Made by a program: the position numbers and the translations under genes
Notes under the pieces: generated by a model
Databases searched by the model: none
What the model was told of the DNA's origin: nothing
The model's input: only the letters and a program-made list of their open reading frames with translations
Origin: Deltaproteobacteria bacterium
GTDB lineage: Bacteria; Lernaellota; Lernaellaia; JACKCT01
NCBI GenBank assembly: GCA_020845895.1
Contig: JADLEX010000056.1
Span: forward strand, 1-64,000
Direction: 5' to 3'
DNA length: 64,000 nucleotides
Shown: positions 36,755 to 46,867 of the stretch, piece after piece
Layout of the letters: each line of letters starts with the position of its first letter
How positions within the stretch are numbered: position 1 is the stretch's first letter

Positions 36755-38926
<2,172 letters not shown>

Positions 38927-38946
38927 AGGGACGAACCCTCGCCCGT

Positions 38947-39089
38947 CATGTGTCACGGCCGCCTTCGGCCGTGCGGCACTCGGATATTTCCCGGCCGAGG
39001 GCGGCCGGGCCACACCTGATGAATGTGGCGCGGGCTAATATTTGTAGCGCGGGCTAACTATTTGTGGCGCGGGCGCCCTCGCCCGCGAC
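38947..39089. repeat. Array of REP-like palindromes (TGTGGC family)
   Basis: Units include ACGGCCGCCTTCGGCCGT (38953-38970), CGGCCGAGGGCGGCCGGGCC (about 38990-39012), two truncated TGTGGCGCGGGCTAA/TGTAGCGCGGGCTAA pieces (39022-39058), and TGTGGCGCGGGCGCCCTCGC (39061-39089). The last unit encodes the final eight or so codons of the adjacent glycosyltransferase. Confidence 0.75.
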
Positions 39090-40295
39090 GGTATCGAACA
39101 CTTCTGCGAGCTTCTTCGCCGTGACGCGCTCGTCGTAGTCCCACGCGCGGACACGGCCCGCCTCGCCGGCGCGGCGCGCGTCGTCCGGGTGTTCGAGATA
39201 GTGGCGAATCGCGTCCGCCATCGCGTCGGAATTTCCGGCGGGCACGAGCCGGCCCGGCGCGACCCCGTCGTGCGTCCAAGGCGTGCCGTCGTCGTGCCGG
39301 AAGATCTCCGCCGCGCCGCCCACGTCGGTGGCGACGACGGGTACGCCCGCGGCCATCGCCTCGACGATCACGCGCCCGAACGCCTCGACCACGCCCTGCT
39401 CGGCGCGATCGTATTTCGAGCTGTGTGCGAGCACGTCCGCCGCGCCCAGCAGCCGCGGCACGTCGGCGCGAATCCCCGCGACGACGAACCGATCCCCCGC
39501 GCCCGCGTCGCGCGCGATGGCTTGCACGCGCTCGCGCCACACCCGCGATTCCTCGCCGCCCGCCTGCACCAGCCAGGCGTCGGGAACCGAGCCCATGGCG
39601 CGGGCGAGCACGTCGTGGCCCTTCCACTCGATGAGGCGCGCGAGCGAAAGCACCACCCGCGCGTCGGGCGGCACGCCGAGCTCGGCGAGGATCGAACGTT
39701 CGCGAGGAACGGCATAGCGCGCGGGGTCGATGCCGTTTTCGGCGATCGCATAGCGGTCTGGGGTCACGTTCGGCATTTGCCGCGTCAGGCATTCGCGCAC
39801 AGCCCGCGACACGCACACCACGCGCGCCGATTGCGCCGCAAAGGCCGCCTCGGTGCGCCCGAAGAGGCGGATCATCTGCGCGGCGAGCGTGAAGCGCATC
39901 CCGCGCGCGGCGAGCGCATCGCCGAAGACTTTGTTCGGCAGGTTGAGGTTGTTGATGTGCACCAGATCGGGCGGGTCTTCGTCCAACACACGCAGGAACT
40001 CGGGCACGAGTATGGATGCGAGTCGGCGATAGGCGAGAAACGAAAACGGCCGATTGAGCGGGCCCGGCAGCACGGGATCGGCGAGCGCGCCCGTGTGGCG
40101 AAAGACGTCGCGAAAGCCCGGCCACGAGAGCGTGCGCACGGGCACGTCCGGCGGAAGCGAACCGGCAAAAAGATCGGGGTTCGACGCGATCAAGCGAAAC
40201 CGCGCGCCCGACTCCGACAGCACGCGAATCTGCGCCGCGAGGTGGTGGACCGATCCGCCCATCGCCGGGCTGTTGTCGACCGCGAGGATCTTCAT
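39054..40295 (-). CDS. Glycosyltransferase, family 4 (GT-B fold)
   Basis: This cytoplasmic, membrane-associated sugar transferase has 413 aa and a GT4-like architecture. It has N-terminal GGSVHHLAAQ, then PDLVHINNLNLP, the acceptor-sugar core YAIAENGIDPARY, the donor-binding LVQAGGEE and the E-x7-E region EAFGRVIVEAMAAGVPVVATDVGG. Its start overlaps the flippase stop by 4 bases (ATGA), so the two work together, probably in export of a surface polysaccharide or glycolipid. The C-terminus GEGARATNS is read from a dispersed palindromic repeat, so the ancestral stop was probably lost or replaced. Confidence 0.88.
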   Translation of the reverse strand: MKILAVDNSPAMGGSVHHLAAQIRVLSESGARFRLIASNPDLFAGSLPPDVPVRTLSWPGFRDVFRHTGALADPVLPGPLNRPFSFLAYRRLASILVPEFLRVLDEDPPDLVHINNLNLPNKVFGDALAARGMRFTLAAQMIRLFGRTEAAFAAQSARVVCVSRAVRECLTRQMPNVTPDRYAIAENGIDPARYAVPRERSILAELGVPPDARVVLSLARLIEWKGHDVLARAMGSVPDAWLVQAGGEESRVWRERVQAIARDAGAGDRFVVAGIRADVPRLLGAADVLAHSSKYDRAEQGVVEAFGRVIVEAMAAGVPVVATDVGGAAEIFRHDDGTPWTHDGVAPGRLVPAGNSDAMADAIRHYLEHPDDARRAGEAGRVRAWDYDERVTAKKLAEVFDTVAGEGARATNS

Positions 40296-41725
40296 GCCGA
40301 TTTCCGAATCAAAGCGAGATCCGCGCGGCGAATAAGCCCCACCGCGATTGCGGCGGGAACATAGACGACGACGCCGGTGGCGATGGCGGCGACGAGGCCG
40401 TAGGGCCGCGCGAACCACACGGCGATACCCATCGCGCCCGCGGCGAAGACTCCCCGAGCGGCATCGACACCCACGCGCAGCGGGCCAAGTGCGCGCCGCA
40501 GCGATACGACGCTCCACGCCCACACGACGGCGAACGACGCGAGGGTCGCCGCCGCCGCGCCCATGTAACTGTGGCGCGGGATCAGATAGAGGTTGAGGCC
40601 GACGTTGATCGCCGCGCCGACGAGCGTGATCTTCGCCAGCTCGCCCTCGCGCTCCACCGCGCGCAGCGCCACCGCGGCGAGCGGGTTCACGCTGTCGAGC
40701 ACCTGTCCCCAGATCAGCACGACGAGCGCCGCGCCCGCGACGGCGAAGGCGTCGCCGAACAGCAGCGCCATCAGGTCGTGTGCGAGCAGCGATGTCCCCA
40801 CCGCGACGGGCAGCGTGAAGGCGACGAGCGCGCGAAACGACGGACGGAAGGCGTCGAGCACGCCCGCGCCGCCGTGCACGAAACGCCGCGCCATCACCGG
40901 GTACACGGCCATGACGAACGCGCTCGTCACCAGGCCCAGGGCCTCCATCAACTTGTACGCGGCGTTGTAGCGGCCGACGGCGAGCTCGGTGTCGACCGGT
41001 CCGCGCATCCACGAGAGCATCACGATGTCGGCGCGGTTGTAGAAGATCACGAACATCGTGGTGATGAAAAACGGCCACGAGCCGGTGAGCAGCGTGCGGA
41101 TGAGGTCGCGATCGGGCCATTCGAAGCGACGATCGACGAGCAGCCCCCGCGCCCAGTGCCGCGCGAGAAAGAACGTGGCGACGCGCGCCAGCGCATACGC
41201 GCCGCAAAGCGCGACCACGCCGCCGCCCGCCGCAATGGCGCCGATGCCGAGCGCGATGGTGAGCACGGTGTTGGCCACATCGGCGATCGAAATCAGCTCC
41301 ATGCGCTCGAAGCCCGCGAAGACCGCGTGATAGCTGTTCGTCACCGACGAAAAGAGCAGGCTTGCCGCGAGCAGGTGAATGGCCAGTTCGACATCGGCTG
41401 GGTAACCGAAAAACGGAACCGCGCCGAAAAGCCCCGCGCACAGGAGCAGCGTGAGCACGATGTTGGTGGTGAGGACGCCGGAAAGGAAGCGGCCCGAGCG
41501 CTCGCGTTCGCGCGCCACGAAGCGGATGATGAAGGGCCGCGCGACGTAGCCGGGGATCACCTCGACGAAGCCGACGAGCGCCATCGCCATCGAAAAGCGA
41601 CCGAATCCCGCTTCGCCCATCTCGCGCGTGACGTAGCCGAGAAAGACGAGCGACAGCGCCTTGGTGGCGATGCGGCCCGCGGCGAGCGCCGCGGAGTTCT
41701 TCACGACCGAACGCAGGGTGGACAT
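40292..41725 (-). CDS. Polysaccharide flippase, Wzx/MATE-like (MviN/RfbX superfamily)
   Basis: This inner-membrane lipid-linked oligosaccharide flippase has 477 aa and about twelve to fourteen helices. The N-terminus (KNSAALAAGRIATKALSLVFLGYVTREMG) with VTREMGEAGFGRFS and the later GYVARPFIIRFVARERERS follow the RfbX pattern. It is coupled to the GT4 gene downstream. The identity of the lipid-linked sugar is not deducible. There is a 61-base gap to msrA, which is on the same strand. Confidence 0.88.
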   Translation of the reverse strand: MSTLRSVVKNSAALAAGRIATKALSLVFLGYVTREMGEAGFGRFSMAMALVGFVEVIPGYVARPFIIRFVARERERSGRFLSGVLTTNIVLTLLLCAGLFGAVPFFGYPADVELAIHLLAASLLFSSVTNSYHAVFAGFERMELISIADVANTVLTIALGIGAIAAGGGVVALCGAYALARVATFFLARHWARGLLVDRRFEWPDRDLIRTLLTGSWPFFITTMFVIFYNRADIVMLSWMRGPVDTELAVGRYNAAYKLMEALGLVTSAFVMAVYPVMARRFVHGGAGVLDAFRPSFRALVAFTLPVAVGTSLLAHDLMALLFGDAFAVAGAALVVLIWGQVLDSVNPLAAVALRAVEREGELAKITLVGAAINVGLNLYLIPRHSYMGAAAATLASFAVVWAWSVVSLRRALGPLRVGVDAARGVFAAGAMGIAVWFARPYGLVAAIATGVVVYVPAAIAVGLIRRADLALIRKSA

Positions 41726-41786
41726 ACGCTCGGCAGATTAGCAGAGGCCGCGCGCCGCCGCGAGGTGCTTTTCGTAGAGGCGTCGC

Positions 41787-42386
41787 TCAGTCGAACCGTT
41801 TCGTGCGGAAGTGACAGTAGGGCTTCTTTCCCTTGTGGTCGTAATAGTCCTGGTGGTACTCCTCGGCGCGCCAAAACGTGCCCGCCGGTTCCAGCTTCGT
41901 CACGACGTTGAGGCCCTTGGCCTTGAGTAGATCGACCAGTTTCTGAGCGGTCTTCTTCTCTTCGTCGCTCATATAGAAGATCGCCGATCGATACTGCTCG
42001 CCGATGTCCGGGCCCTGGCCGTTCATCTCCGTGGGGTCGTGGATCTCGAAAAACAACTTCGCCAGTTCTTCGTACGTGACCTTCGCGGGGTCGTACACGA
42101 TGCGCACCGTTTCGGCGTGGCCGGTCGTGCCCGTCGTCACGTCGTGGTAGCCGGGATTCTCGACCTTGCCGCCCATGTAGCCGGAGTCCGCGGAGATCAC
42201 GCCGGGCAAATGGTTGAAGTAGTACTCGACGCCCCAGAAACACCCGCCGGCAAAAAAAACGGATTTCGTGGCGGACTTCATTTCGGCCTTGGCCGGACCG
42301 CCCTGCGCGCGCGACGACGTGGGCATCGCGAGCGCCGCGGCGACGCCGACGGCGAACATGAGGGCGATGATCAGCAGCGTCTTCAC
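41787..42386 (-). CDS. msrA: Exported peptide methionine-S-sulfoxide reductase
   Basis: This enzyme reduces methionine-S-sulfoxide in oxidised proteins. It has 199 aa with an N-terminal signal sequence (KTLLIIALMFAVGV...), so it acts in the periplasm. The catalytic Cys is about residue 49 in AGGCFWGVE. Other motifs are GYMGG, GTTGHAETVR, EIHDPT, QYRSAIF and AEEYHQDYY. A C-terminal Cys (PYCHF) may resolve the disulfide. It starts at GTG with AAAGGA upstream; an upstream ATG would add 14 residues without ribosome-binding support. Confidence 0.95.
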   Translation of the reverse strand: MKTLLIIALMFAVGVAAALAMPTSSRAQGGPAKAEMKSATKSVFFAGGCFWGVEYYFNHLPGVISADSGYMGGKVENPGYHDVTTGTTGHAETVRIVYDPAKVTYEELAKLFFEIHDPTEMNGQGPDIGEQYRSAIFYMSDEEKKTAQKLVDLLKAKGLNVVTKLEPAGTFWRAEEYHQDYYDHKGKKPYCHFRTKRFD

Positions 42387-42528
42387 GGCGAGAGTCCTTT
42401 CCCGGCCCGCGGCCGGCGGATTGTCCAACGGTGAGAGATACGCCGGAACCGTGCAAGGCGTTTCCGATTTCGATTTCTCCCGCGGATGTGCCCCCCTTTC
42501 GAGTGGCCATCGCGGATGTCACGGAGGT

Positions 42529-42574
42529 TGACCAAAATGCCGATATTGACTGGTCAGTGCAGGAGGCTTATATA
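42529..42574 (+). promoter_or_regulatory. Promoter and operator of AbiE-like operon 2
   Basis: The -35 TTGACT (42546-42551), a 17-base spacer and the -10 TATATA (42569-42574) form a strong promoter. The expected start point, 7 bases further, is the A of the ATG at 42582, which implies a leaderless mRNA. An inverted repeat TGACCA (42529-42534) and TGGTCA (42551-42556), centres 22 bp apart, brackets the -35, as for a dimeric repressor. AGGAGG in the spacer is 15 bases from ATG, too far to serve. Confidence 0.75.
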
Positions 42575-42581
42575 GTCATAC

Positions 42582-43634
42582 ATGAACTCGGCTTTCCTCG
42601 AACGTCGGTTCGCCAGAGCCGTCTCGTCCGCCTTGGCCGATCTTCTGGGAGAGAAACAAATCTCCTCGGAGGTCGAAATCGGCGAATCGACGCGGCCGAA
42701 CCTCATCGCGCGAGTCGGGAACCGCGTATTCATCGTGGAATGCAAAGCGAACGCGTCTTCGTCTCAGGTTGGAGTCGCAATCGAGCGGCTGAGAGGCGCC
42801 GCGAAGCATGATCGCAGAATGGTTCCCCTCGTCGCCGTGCCATACATGGGCGAGGTCGGCCGGCGTCTGTGCGAAAATGCGGACATCGGATGGATCGACT
42901 TGTCGGGCAATGCGCTCATTCGCGCAAAGGATTTGTTCGTGCGCGTCGAGGGTCGCCCCAATCGTTTCAAAACCGCCGGTCGCCCGCCCGACGTGTTCGC
43001 GCCAAAGAGCGCGCGGATTGCCCGGTGGCTTCTCATGCATCCCGATGAGGCGTGGACCCAACGCGAACTCGCCCGCTCGACGGGGATGGACGAGGGGTTC
43101 GTCAGCCGCATCGTCAAGCGACTGGCGGTGGCGGATCTCGTCTCGCGCGACGAATCCGGGAGAGTCCGGTCGCGTGACGCGAACCTGCTGCTCGACGCGT
43201 GGGCCGAGACATATCGGTTCGAAAACCACACCATCCTGAAGGGACATGTCGCCGCGCGTTCCGGCGAGGATCTCGTGAATACCGTGGCTGATCGTCTCGG
43301 CAGTGCAAAGCTGAGGTACGCGGCGACGGGACTGGCTGCGGCGTGGCTGTATTGCCGGTTTGCCTCGTTTCGGCTCGCATCATTTTATCTCGCCGAAGAA
43401 CCGACCGCCGATTTGCCGGATCGAATCGGCTTTCGCGAGGATCCGCGCGGCGCTAATCTTTGGCTCGTTCTTCCGAAGGACATGGGAGTGTTTCAGGAAA
43501 CGCGGGTCATCCGGGATGTCACGTGCGTGCATCCGGTCCAGGTGTATCTCGATCTGGCGGGCCACCCCGAGCGGGCGCCCGAGGCTGCCGAGCGTTTGCG
43601 CGCGGACTTCCTGAAACCGGGCGCGCATGACTGA
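42582..43634 (+). CDS. AbiEi-like antitoxin with PD-(D/E)xK-like N-terminal domain
   Basis: This 350-aa protein is the probable antitoxin of a second AbiE-type operon. Residues about 37-57 (PNLIARVGNRVFIVECKAN) have the strand-ExK shape of a PD-(D/E)xK nuclease core, with E53 and K55. Next come AVPYMGEVGRRLCENADIGWIDL and a winged helix (WTQRELARSTGMDEGFVSRI), then an AbiEi-like C-terminal half. Whether the nuclease-like fold is active is unknown; only the ExK part is clear. It overlaps the toxin gene by 8 bases. A good promoter and inverted repeat lie directly upstream. Confidence 0.75.
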   Translation: MNSAFLERRFARAVSSALADLLGEKQISSEVEIGESTRPNLIARVGNRVFIVECKANASSSQVGVAIERLRGAAKHDRRMVPLVAVPYMGEVGRRLCENADIGWIDLSGNALIRAKDLFVRVEGRPNRFKTAGRPPDVFAPKSARIARWLLMHPDEAWTQRELARSTGMDEGFVSRIVKRLAVADLVSRDESGRVRSRDANLLLDAWAETYRFENHTILKGHVAARSGEDLVNTVADRLGSAKLRYAATGLAAAWLYCRFASFRLASFYLAEEPTADLPDRIGFREDPRGANLWLVLPKDMGVFQETRVIRDVTCVHPVQVYLDLAGHPERAPEAAERLRADFLKPGAHD

Positions 43635-44487
43635 CAAACCCACTACCGCCGCGGGTTACGGTCCGAGGCAAACGGAACTGGTGCGCGCGACCTGCCTTTA
43701 TGTCGCGACGAAACTGGGCGACTTGCTGAACGAGGTCGTGGTGATCGGCGGTCTCGTCCCGTCGTTGCTGATCGATCAGCACGTTCCCGGAAGCGGGATC
43801 GACGTCCATGTCGGCACGATGGACCTCGATCTCGGGCTGACGCTCGCGATCTTCGATCGGAAGCGATACCAAACACTCACCGAGCGCCTGCGTCGCGCGG
43901 GTTTCGCACCCGATCGAAACGAGCAAGGCGCGGCGACACGTCAATGCTGGCGGATTGTCGGTGAGGGCTCCGTGACGGTGGACTTCCTCATTCCGCCCAC
44001 CAACGCGAAAGACCGGGGTGGCGATCTCAGGAACATTGAGCCGGACTTCGCGGCGTTCATTGCCCCGGGGCTCCCACTGGCATTCGAACATCGCATCAGC
44101 GTCACGATTTCCGGTCGAACGATCCTGGGAGAGGAAGCGACGCGAGATATCTGGGTATGCGATCCCGGCGCATTCGTGGTGATGAAGGCGTTGTCCTGCG
44201 GGAGTCGTGGAGAAAACAAGGACGCCTACGACCTGTATTACGTGGTTCGCAACTTCGGCAATGGGATCGAGGATGTGTTGCGCTACATTCATCCTCTCGT
44301 GGATCACCACGACTCCCGTCAGGCATTCGCCATTCTCCGCGCCGACTTTCTCGCGCACGACGCAATCGGTCCGCGCCGCGTCGCTTCATTCCTGACCGGC
44401 GGTTCCGACGATACGATCCAAGCGGACGTTGTCGGATTCATCGGCAGCCTCGTGAAGCGTTGGCAGCCCCCGACCGACTCGGCTTAG
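43627..44487 (+). CDS. AbiEii/AbiGii-family nucleotidyltransferase toxin
   Basis: This 286-aa nucleotidyltransferase is the toxin partner of the preceding gene. The conserved core is VVIGGLVPSLLIDQH followed by GTMDLDLGLTL, where the DxD-type pair binds metal. The helical C-terminus includes VVMKALSCGSRGENKDAYDL, whose KDAYDL is typical of this family. The start (ATG 43627) lies 8 bases inside the antitoxin stop, as expected for coordinated TA synthesis. Interference with growth is inferred from family membership. It is not closely alike to the toxin at 31233 outside the core motifs. Confidence 0.82.
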   Translation: MTDKPTTAAGYGPRQTELVRATCLYVATKLGDLLNEVVVIGGLVPSLLIDQHVPGSGIDVHVGTMDLDLGLTLAIFDRKRYQTLTERLRRAGFAPDRNEQGAATRQCWRIVGEGSVTVDFLIPPTNAKDRGGDLRNIEPDFAAFIAPGLPLAFEHRISVTISGRTILGEEATRDIWVCDPGAFVVMKALSCGSRGENKDAYDLYYVVRNFGNGIEDVLRYIHPLVDHHDSRQAFAILRADFLAHDAIGPRRVASFLTGGSDDTIQADVVGFIGSLVKRWQPPTDSA

Positions 44488-44549
44488 AAACGGCGCAACG
44501 GTCGCCCCCAGGCGGGAGCGGTTGCTGTCCGAGTTTCGCGAAATGTCAA

Positions 44550-45860
44550 TCACACGCCTCCGCGCACGCACCGCGCGAAATTCAGCACGCGCAGCACGTC
44601 GCCCTGCGGGCCGTCGCCGCACCCGATCGTCGAGTCCGGCGTCATCGTCTTCGGGTCGCTGCGTTGCGCGCCCGCACCGTGCACGTCCATGAGTTCCTTT
44701 TCGCCCGAACCGCCGATCTCCATGCAGCCCAGCGCCTCGCCGAACGCGATGTACGCCGCGAAGTCGGGGCCGTCGTCGTGCGTGGTCGAGGTCCAGTAGT
44801 ACGCCCAGTTTTCGCCGCCGCCCTCGTCGGTGATCGGCGTCGCGGTGAAGAGCGGATCGATCGCCGCGGAGTCCGTGGTCGCCGGCGAGCGGGAGTAATC
44901 GACAAGGCCCTGCAATTCCTTCGCGTTCGGCAGCCGCCAGTCGTCGTATCCGGCTTCGCTGAGGCCCTCGCACCACGCCAGCGCGTCCGGCCAATCCATC
45001 GCGCCGCCGTCGCCACCGCCGAGCGAACCGCTGTCGCCCTCGGTCCACATCAGGCCGGTGGCGTTGTCGGTAATGGTGCCGTCGCCGTTCGATGCGAAAT
45101 CGTTGCCGCCATAGGCGTTGCCGCGCACGTAACGCACGAACTCCGTCATGTCGCCCGCGCCGCCCATGAGGCCGTAGCCCTTGATGCGCCCGTCGGCGAA
45201 GTTGACGCCGAACGCGGTCTCCTGGCCATCCATCGTGGTGCTCACGTACTTGGTCGCCGACCAGTACTGCGCGTCGATGAATCGCTCGCCCGCGTCCGTG
45301 TCGCCGTACTCGAAGTCGAAGACGTCCGTGTCGATGTACGGAATCGCGTCGTCGGGCACCTCTTCGAAGGATCCCGTTCCCGTCGCGCCGTTGAAGTCGA
45401 TCAGCGAATACAGCTCGTCGATGCTCGGCAGCCGCCAGTCGTCGTGACCGGCGAGTTCGAAGCCGTCCGCGCCGCTCGCAGCCTCGTCCCATGTCATCTT
45501 TTCGCCGGGGGTCTGCTGCCACATCAGACCGGTTACTTTGTCGGTCACCGTGCCGTCGCCGTTGTCGGTGTAGCTCGGCGCGTTCGACGTGTACTGCGCG
45601 TCTTGGCCGAACAGATCGCCCGACGACGGGCACGCGATCACCTGATTCATCTCGTCGTAGCAGTCGGTCTGGCCGGTGTCGGGCAGGGTGTAGGGCGCTT
45701 CGGCCTGCTCGTCGTTGTCGTCGTCGTCGCCGGAATCGTCGTCGTCATCATCGTCGTCGCCTTGGGGACCGCAACCGGCGACGAGCGCCGACATCGCGAA
45801 AAGCGCCGTCAACAGGGTCAACGCGATCAGCCGTGACATCATCGTGTGCGTTCGGGGCAT
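44550..45860 (-). CDS. DUF1566 (Lcl C-terminal) lipoprotein with Asp-rich linker
   Basis: This 436-aa lipoprotein has lipobox VAGC and, starting five residues after the Cys, the Asp-rich linker GDDDDDDDDSGDDDDND. The body holds two DUF1566 repeats, each with NGDGT-x-TD, GLMW, DWRLP and EL motifs (GLMWQQ...HDDWRLPSIDELYSLI and GLMWTE...YDDWRLPNAKELQGLV). DUF1566 domains are thought to be extracellular binding modules related to the C-type lectin fold. The ATG at 45860 has a full AGGAGGTGA ribosome-binding site. The linker probably projects the domain away from the membrane. Confidence 0.88.
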   Translation of the reverse strand: MPRTHTMMSRLIALTLLTALFAMSALVAGCGPQGDDDDDDDDSGDDDDNDEQAEAPYTLPDTGQTDCYDEMNQVIACPSSGDLFGQDAQYTSNAPSYTDNGDGTVTDKVTGLMWQQTPGEKMTWDEAASGADGFELAGHDDWRLPSIDELYSLIDFNGATGTGSFEEVPDDAIPYIDTDVFDFEYGDTDAGERFIDAQYWSATKYVSTTMDGQETAFGVNFADGRIKGYGLMGGAGDMTEFVRYVRGNAYGGNDFASNGDGTITDNATGLMWTEGDSGSLGGGDGGAMDWPDALAWCEGLSEAGYDDWRLPNAKELQGLVDYSRSPATTDSAAIDPLFTATPITDEGGGENWAYYWTSTTHDDGPDFAAYIAFGEALGCMEIGGSGEKELMDVHGAGAQRSDPKTMTPDSTIGCGDGPQGDVLRVLNFARCVRGGV

Positions 45861-46366
45861 CGCTCACCTCCTGTCGGATGCCGTGAATGATGCCGACTCT
45901 GCCCGGCGAACGTAAACGTCGGATGGGGCCGCGCGGCGTTTTTTGTAAACGGTATGTAAAAAGCCCAGCGTGAATCACGCTGTCATTTCGACCGAGCAGT
46001 GACGCAGGAGCCGCGAGCGGAGAAATCCCTTCGGACTTCGCCATCGAGAGCGATTTGCATCGACTCTGCGCGGTCCGGGCTCTCCCTCGGCACTGCCGCC
46101 GTCGAATCGAGGCATTGCCATTCCCGAAAATTTGGGACAAATGTTGGGATCGTATCCATGAGGATTTCTCCGTAAGACCAATGTGCGTTGGGGAGGCCGC
46201 CTTGAAGGGGGTACACGAAAAGCTGTGTCGAAGCCCGTCGAACGGTTCCTGCGGTGTTCCTCGGCGTGCGTCAGCGAGGGGCATCGCTTCGTTGCAACCG
46301 GGTTGCTTGGCGGGAGGGGTTCGGTGTCGTGTCTCCGGAATTCCAATATTTTCGAGGCCAACGGAA
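45861..46366. other. Gene-free stretch with fragmentary repeats
   Basis: No convincing gene is present. A TGTCATTTCGACCGAGC...GCGGAGAAATCC motif (about 45981-46028) resembles a widespread intergenic repeat pattern in bacteria. Base composition falls across this stretch toward the AT-richer genes that follow. Confidence 0.5.
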
Positions 46367-46825
46367 ATGACTCCTTTCGCGAAGATGAAAATGGCATTTT
46401 ACGGATTCTTGGCAATTGTCATCGTTGTCTGCAACGCCTGCGCAACGACGACGAAATCCGTGCCACGGGATGCGAGGTGCGGTGACTTCGATCTCGACGT
46501 GAAAAAAGTTTGGAACGCCGAAATTCGAGCCTCGGTTCAGTACGCGTTCGTGAAATATGGCGGTGAGATCGGTGGGCAGTCCGAGAACGAAATCGTTACG
46601 CAGATGGACAACTTGACCCGCGACTGGGTGATGATGCGCGAGGCAGCCTGTCGCGATCATTTTGACCGCAAGGTGATTTCGTCAGATACCTATACCCGAC
46701 GCACCGCCTGCTTGGACCGGCACCTCGCGGTCTCCCGCTCAGCGATCGCTACCTTGCAGGCCGGTAGCCCAGATGCAGGCGCACAGATCGCCCAAGCGGC
46801 TCAGATGGCATCGGAATGCCGATAA
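46367..46825 (+). CDS. Small lipoprotein with myxobacterial-kinase-type extracellular domain
   Basis: This 152-aa protein has a hydrophobic signal with a lipobox-like end (VCNAC). The domain is CGDFDLDVKKVWN...DWVMMREAACRDHFDRKVISSDTYTRRTACLDRHLA. The pattern W-V-x3-R-x2-C...R-x-C-L-x-R is one I associate with the extracellular region of myxobacterial Ser/Thr kinases and TPR proteins; the function is unknown. The same domain makes up the N-terminus of the next gene (CDDFETDISVVWN...DWVMLNKRVCKD), so the two are paralogues by tandem duplication. Two ATGs are possible; 46367 was used. The region is AT-richer than its surroundings. Confidence 0.65.
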   Translation: MTPFAKMKMAFYGFLAIVIVVCNACATTTKSVPRDARCGDFDLDVKKVWNAEIRASVQYAFVKYGGEIGGQSENEIVTQMDNLTRDWVMMREAACRDHFDRKVISSDTYTRRTACLDRHLAVSRSAIATLQAGSPDAGAQIAQAAQMASECR

Positions 46826-46867
46826 CGGGCTTGTATTTGAGCGAGTGTTGAAGATCAGGGAGGCGCT

